Part shown: in pieces, positions 61,665-64,000 of the stretch | Layout: each line of letters starts with the position of its first letter | How positions within the stretch are numbered: position 1 is the stretch's first letter | DNA from: Desulfatitalea tepidiphila | Lineage (GTDB): Bacteria; Desulfobacterota; Desulfobacteria; Desulfobacterales; Desulfosarcinaceae | Assembly: GCF_001293685.1 (NCBI RefSeq) | Contig: NZ_BCAG01000003.1 | Location: 62,001-126,000 of the forward strand | Direction of reading: 5' to 3' | DNA length: 64,000 nucleotides | Made by a program: the position numbers and the translations under genes | The notes under the pieces: generated by a model | Databases searched by the model: none | Told to the model about the DNA's origin: nothing | What the model saw: the letters and a program-made list of their open reading frames with translations, nothing else

Positions 61665-61744
61665 AACCCCGCACAACCGCTACAGCACTCGTTCTTAATT
61701 CAACCCATTATCGAATCACACCTTATATAAAAGGAGGTCCAATC

Positions 61745-62221
61745 GTGGATTTTCAGCTGATTCATTTCAGAGACGCAGACAAGATCATCGAGCAAAAGGC
61801 AATGGTCTCGGATGTGGCCATGACCATGGAATATGTGTTTACCGCCCTGCAAGGATCGCTTTATCGAAAAGAGCTGCTACGTCTTGCCCTGGATGAGATG
61901 GGATGGCGTGAAAGCGGATGCCTCAATGTCATCGCCGGCCGCCGTTACCAATACAAGGGCTTTAAGCACGGTGTGGCCATCGATGGGCATTTTAGCGCTT
62001 ACGAATACATCCTGGAAGGTCTGATGCGTCTTCAGATCGGCTATGACAAGGGCAACATCGAAGCAGGTATCCTCATGCTGACCGCCAAACGCAGCGAAAA
62101 GAGTCCCTATGGGGATATCGTGAACATGGTCAAAGAGGACGTGGATTCGCTCTATCCGACCATATCCATGCCCGTATCGATCTGTCTGTTTGACCTGGGA
62201 GAGCCCTATCTGCCCGATTAG
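61745..62221 (+). CDS. Hypothetical element-encoded protein
   Basis: A GTG start at 61745 follows AAAAGGAGG and gives 158 residues. The protein looks globular (V-F-T-A-L-Q-G-S-L-Y-R-K-E-L-L-R-L-A-L, G-R-R-Y-Q-Y-K-G-F-K, A-G-I-L-M-L-T-A-K-R-S-E). The strands around E-A-G-I-L-M-L-T-A-K-R could belong to a restriction-endonuclease-like fold, as in BglII-type proteins, but that is weak. Placement in the recombination module is the main clue. Confidence 0.6.
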   Translation: MDFQLIHFRDADKIIEQKAMVSDVAMTMEYVFTALQGSLYRKELLRLALDEMGWRESGCLNVIAGRRYQYKGFKHGVAIDGHFSAYEYILEGLMRLQIGYDKGNIEAGILMLTAKRSEKSPYGDIVNMVKEDVDSLYPTISMPVSICLFDLGEPYLPD

Positions 62222-62235
62222 ATGGAGGTGATGAC

Positions 62236-62418
62236 ATGGCCTATCCATTTGAAAAGCTGACGACCCGTAAGTTGAGAAGTAAACTGCATGGGAAATGCAA
62301 ACGGGATCGTAGCCATGATGATCGTTGCGACCATACAGAATCAAACCCATGGAAGTTCAAGTCCCGAAGATTCAATCCCACCCATTGTCAGACCAACGAG
62401 AATCCCACCAGCCGGTAA
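62236..62418 (+). CDS. Small basic hypothetical protein
   Basis: The ATG follows GGAGGTGATGAC, giving 60 residues rich in Lys, Arg, His and Cys. The ribosome site is good and the gap to the preceding gene is 14 bases, but composition is odd and an overlapping frame (62288-62512) is also open, so a non-functional or misread gene is possible. Confidence 0.4.
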   Translation: MAYPFEKLTTRKLRSKLHGKCKRDRSHDDRCDHTESNPWKFKSRRFNPTHCQTNENPTSR

Positions 62419-62568
62419 TCATCACCGACAATCAATAAATTCAAATTTTCCGGAAGCCATCCGTCCGCTTGCATGGATACGCACCCTGAAAGAGTCGTCA
62501 GGGAAAATATAGTGCGCCAGGTGGTGAAAGGCGCATCTTCCGGAATTCAACCTTTAAAGGAGAATCGT

Positions 62569-63498
62569 ATGAAACCCAATCTGACCACCCTTGGTAAAGT
62601 GTTCGACCGCGTGGATGCCATGTCGGTAAACTGTTTCGATCATAACATCGCTGTGCCGGACATATCGTTTGATAACCTGGACATCGTTCGCATTGCAGGT
62701 GAACCCCATCCGCTAAGACCTGTGGCGCAACGATCCATATCCAATCGTCTGGGAATCCCATACCCGTATTTGACCAGATGTCCATCCGATGTGCAGGCGA
62801 TGAATTTGAATCACTGGATCAAGCATGAGAAAAATGATCAGCTGCTTTTCCGTTTCGATGGACAGGAAGTTCGAGCAGTCTTTACCACCAAGTATATCCC
62901 CGTGGATAACTTTGAAGTGATGGAGCGCCTGGACTCTCTGGGATATAAACCCGAGACACCGGTCCAATGTCATCTGGATACAGAGTTCATGTCGTTGAGC
63001 ATCCCGGATGGTGCCAAGGCATTTGACATCAACGGAGACAAATTCAAACCGGGCATCTCCATATCCAATTCTGAAGTGGGATTGGCATCGCTATCCATTG
63101 CGGCGTTTGTGTTGAGACTGGTCTGCACAAACGGGTTGGTGGCGAAATCCGATGTCTCTGCGTCGTATAGGCATGTGAGCACCAAGATTTTGAACGAATT
63201 TCCCATCGTGATGGACAAGGTATCGCTGGAGTTGGGCGCTCAGCGGGAACAGTTCCGGTTGTCGTTGGAATCAAGAGTGGAAAATCCTGAATCGACCCTG
63301 GCCAGCTTCAATCGACAGTTTGCTTTGAATGGCGGTGAAAAGGATGCTGTGGAACGGGCATGGCTTCATGAAGCAGGAGAGACCATGTTCCATGTGGTTA
63401 ACACGTATACCAGGGCGGCACAGAAGGAGGATTTGCCAGCCGAATCCAGTTTTCGGCTATCGCGTGTCGGCGGGAATATATTGGGGATGTTGAACTGA
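62569..63498 (+). CDS. DUF932 family phage/plasmid-like protein
   Basis: Started at 62569 after AAAGGAGAA, the protein has 309 residues. Segments R-P-V-A-Q-R-S-I-S-N-R-L-G-I-P-Y-P-Y-L, L-F-R-F-D-G-Q-E-V-R-A-V-F-T-T-K-Y-I-P-V-D-N and L-R-L-V-C-T-N-G-L-V match the DUF932 family, common on plasmids, phages and ICEs and of unknown function. It closes the rightward operon; a hairpin follows. Confidence 0.85.
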   Translation: MKPNLTTLGKVFDRVDAMSVNCFDHNIAVPDISFDNLDIVRIAGEPHPLRPVAQRSISNRLGIPYPYLTRCPSDVQAMNLNHWIKHEKNDQLLFRFDGQEVRAVFTTKYIPVDNFEVMERLDSLGYKPETPVQCHLDTEFMSLSIPDGAKAFDINGDKFKPGISISNSEVGLASLSIAAFVLRLVCTNGLVAKSDVSASYRHVSTKILNEFPIVMDKVSLELGAQREQFRLSLESRVENPESTLASFNRQFALNGGEKDAVERAWLHEAGETMFHVVNTYTRAAQKEDLPAESSFRLSRVGGNILGMLN

Positions 63499-63521
63499 AA
63501 AACGAACTGTGGTTCGTTTTC
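63497..63521 (+). terminator. Intrinsic terminator after the DUF932 gene
   Basis: AAAACGAAC and GTTCGTTTT form a 9-bp stem around TGTG, ending in a short T run, immediately at the DUF932 stop. Confidence 0.65.
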
Positions 63522-63534
63522 TGTGAGAAGGGAA

Positions 63535-63564
63535 AGGCCCCCTTGGAAGAATCCTTTGGGGCCT
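63535..63564 (-). terminator. Possible terminator of the YqaJ-like gene
   Basis: AGGCCCC (63535-63541) and GGGGCCT (63558-63564) form a stem just past the end of the leftward gene. Confidence 0.5.
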
Positions 63565-63576
63565 CTGCTTCAAATT

Positions 63577-64000
63577 TTAATTCCCAAGCTTTTTGAGGTC
63601 ATTCCAAAATTCCATTTCATTTTCCAGTAATTCAGCTATGTAGCGGTCATCCTTGTAAACATTTATGTTAATTCCTGGCAGGTCCGGAAGGTAACACCAA
63701 AAATCTATCATAGGTAAATCTGTTACTGCCAAAATATGCTGCAACTGACCATAATAATATTTTGGTACTTTGTTAGTCGATCTCGTATTTCTGTAAACAC
63801 TATTTCCACATTTTATTTCAACCACAAAACGTCCATCTTTAGATAATCCGTCAACGCTTGCTAACAACCAATCAAATTTTGAACTCTTAAGGCATATTGG
63901 ATGTACAGAAATCTTTTTCATTTCTTCATACTTTTTTCGTGCCTCAGGTTCAAGAGAAGTTCCACGAGCCATAGCGGCATTGGCTTTAATTCGAATTTTA
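63577..64000 (-). CDS. YqaJ/lambda-exonuclease-like viral recombinase, 5' end outside window
   Basis: The frame remains open through the right edge of the window (A-N-A-A-M-A-R-G-T-S-L-E-P-E-A-R), so the start lies outside; an internal ATG at 63972 is not the true start because the preceding N-A-A-M-A-R-G segment is itself part of the family motif. The nuclease site reads L-L-A-S-V-D-G-L-S-K followed by F-V-V-E-I-K-C-G, then Y-Y-G-Q-L-Q-H-I-L-A-V-T, as in lambda exonuclease/YqaJ proteins, which resect 5' ends for strand annealing. It faces the SWIM/SSB module across a shared terminator region. Confidence 0.88.
   Translation of the reverse strand, partial: KIRIKANAAMARGTSLEPEARKKYEEMKKISVHPICLKSSKFDWLLASVDGLSKDGRFVVEIKCGNSVYRNTRSTNKVPKYYYGQLQHILAVTDLPMIDFWCYLPDLPGININVYKDDRYIAELLENEMEFWNDLKKLGN

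Larger units (their letters stand above)
35759..64000. mobile_element. Integrated genomic island at tRNA-Arg, right end outside window
   Basis: Everything to the right of tRNA-Arg looks acquired: a tyrosine recombinase adjacent to the tRNA, an excisionase-like gene, a Rep-like gene with iterons, an IS fragment, restriction and other defence-type genes, and a phage/ICE-style recombination module. Base composition shifts to AT-rich between about 44.9 and 56.9 kb. No duplicate of the tRNA 3' end is seen to the right, so the far attachment site lies outside. No relaxase or type IV secretion gene is visible here, so the transfer mode is unknown. Confidence 0.85.

Overview
The window looks like a chromosomal segment of a Gram-negative, probably sulfate-reducing member of the Desulfobacterota (Desulfosarcina/Desulfobacter-like; this is inference from gene style, since no rRNA is present). 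A GC-rich chromosomal backbone runs from 1 to about 35.76 kb. A large genomic island follows, inserted behind a tRNA-Arg gene, and it runs off the right edge.

Backbone, 1-35.7 kb. The first half is dense in signal transduction: an HDOD protein coupled to a GAF histidine kinase, a 965-residue hybrid kinase, a four-gene operon with two related periplasmic sensor proteins and a roadblock-like protein, a second hybrid kinase, a PilZ protein, a response regulator coupled to a small internally duplicated protein, and a kinase / lipoprotein / sigma-54 regulator set arranged like qseE-qseG-qseF. Between them lie a secreted M1-type peptidase, a CoA-type Nudix hydrolase and cobT behind a cobalamin riboswitch with its own terminator. 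The second half carries an M16C peptidase, rsmA, a long GAPDH-like enzyme, a 1395-residue protein with the ATP-grasp and phosphohistidine domains of pyruvate phosphate dikinase but no PEP-binding barrel, and a lemA/TPM/TPM operon. A 141-bp palindromic TA-flanked repeat (MITE-like) occurs twice intact and at least twice as remnants.

Island, 35.76 kb to the right edge. tRNA-His and tRNA-Arg(TCG) are followed immediately by a tyrosine recombinase and an excisionase-like HTH gene. Next come a possible replication module (Rep-like protein with four iterons at an exact 21-bp period) and then cargo: a ribbon-helix-helix gene overlapping an unknown gene, an IS3 fragment, a radical SAM protein and a partner that share a roughly 130-residue domain, an RloC/PrrC-like ATPase with a zinc-hook CxxC, a PD-(D/E)XK protein, an M23 peptidase, an HNH-like protein and a complete type III restriction-modification pair. 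The stretch 44.9-56.9 kb is clearly AT-rich relative to its flanks. From 57.1 kb a GC-richer recombination module follows: SSB, a SWIM zinc-finger protein, a Cas4/RecB-like nuclease, a UvrD-type helicase, a DUF932 protein and a YqaJ/lambda-exonuclease-like gene cut by the edge.

The best candidates for something undescribed are the radical SAM / partner gene pair with its shared domain and repeated flanking sequence, and the iteron-Rep module of the integrated element.
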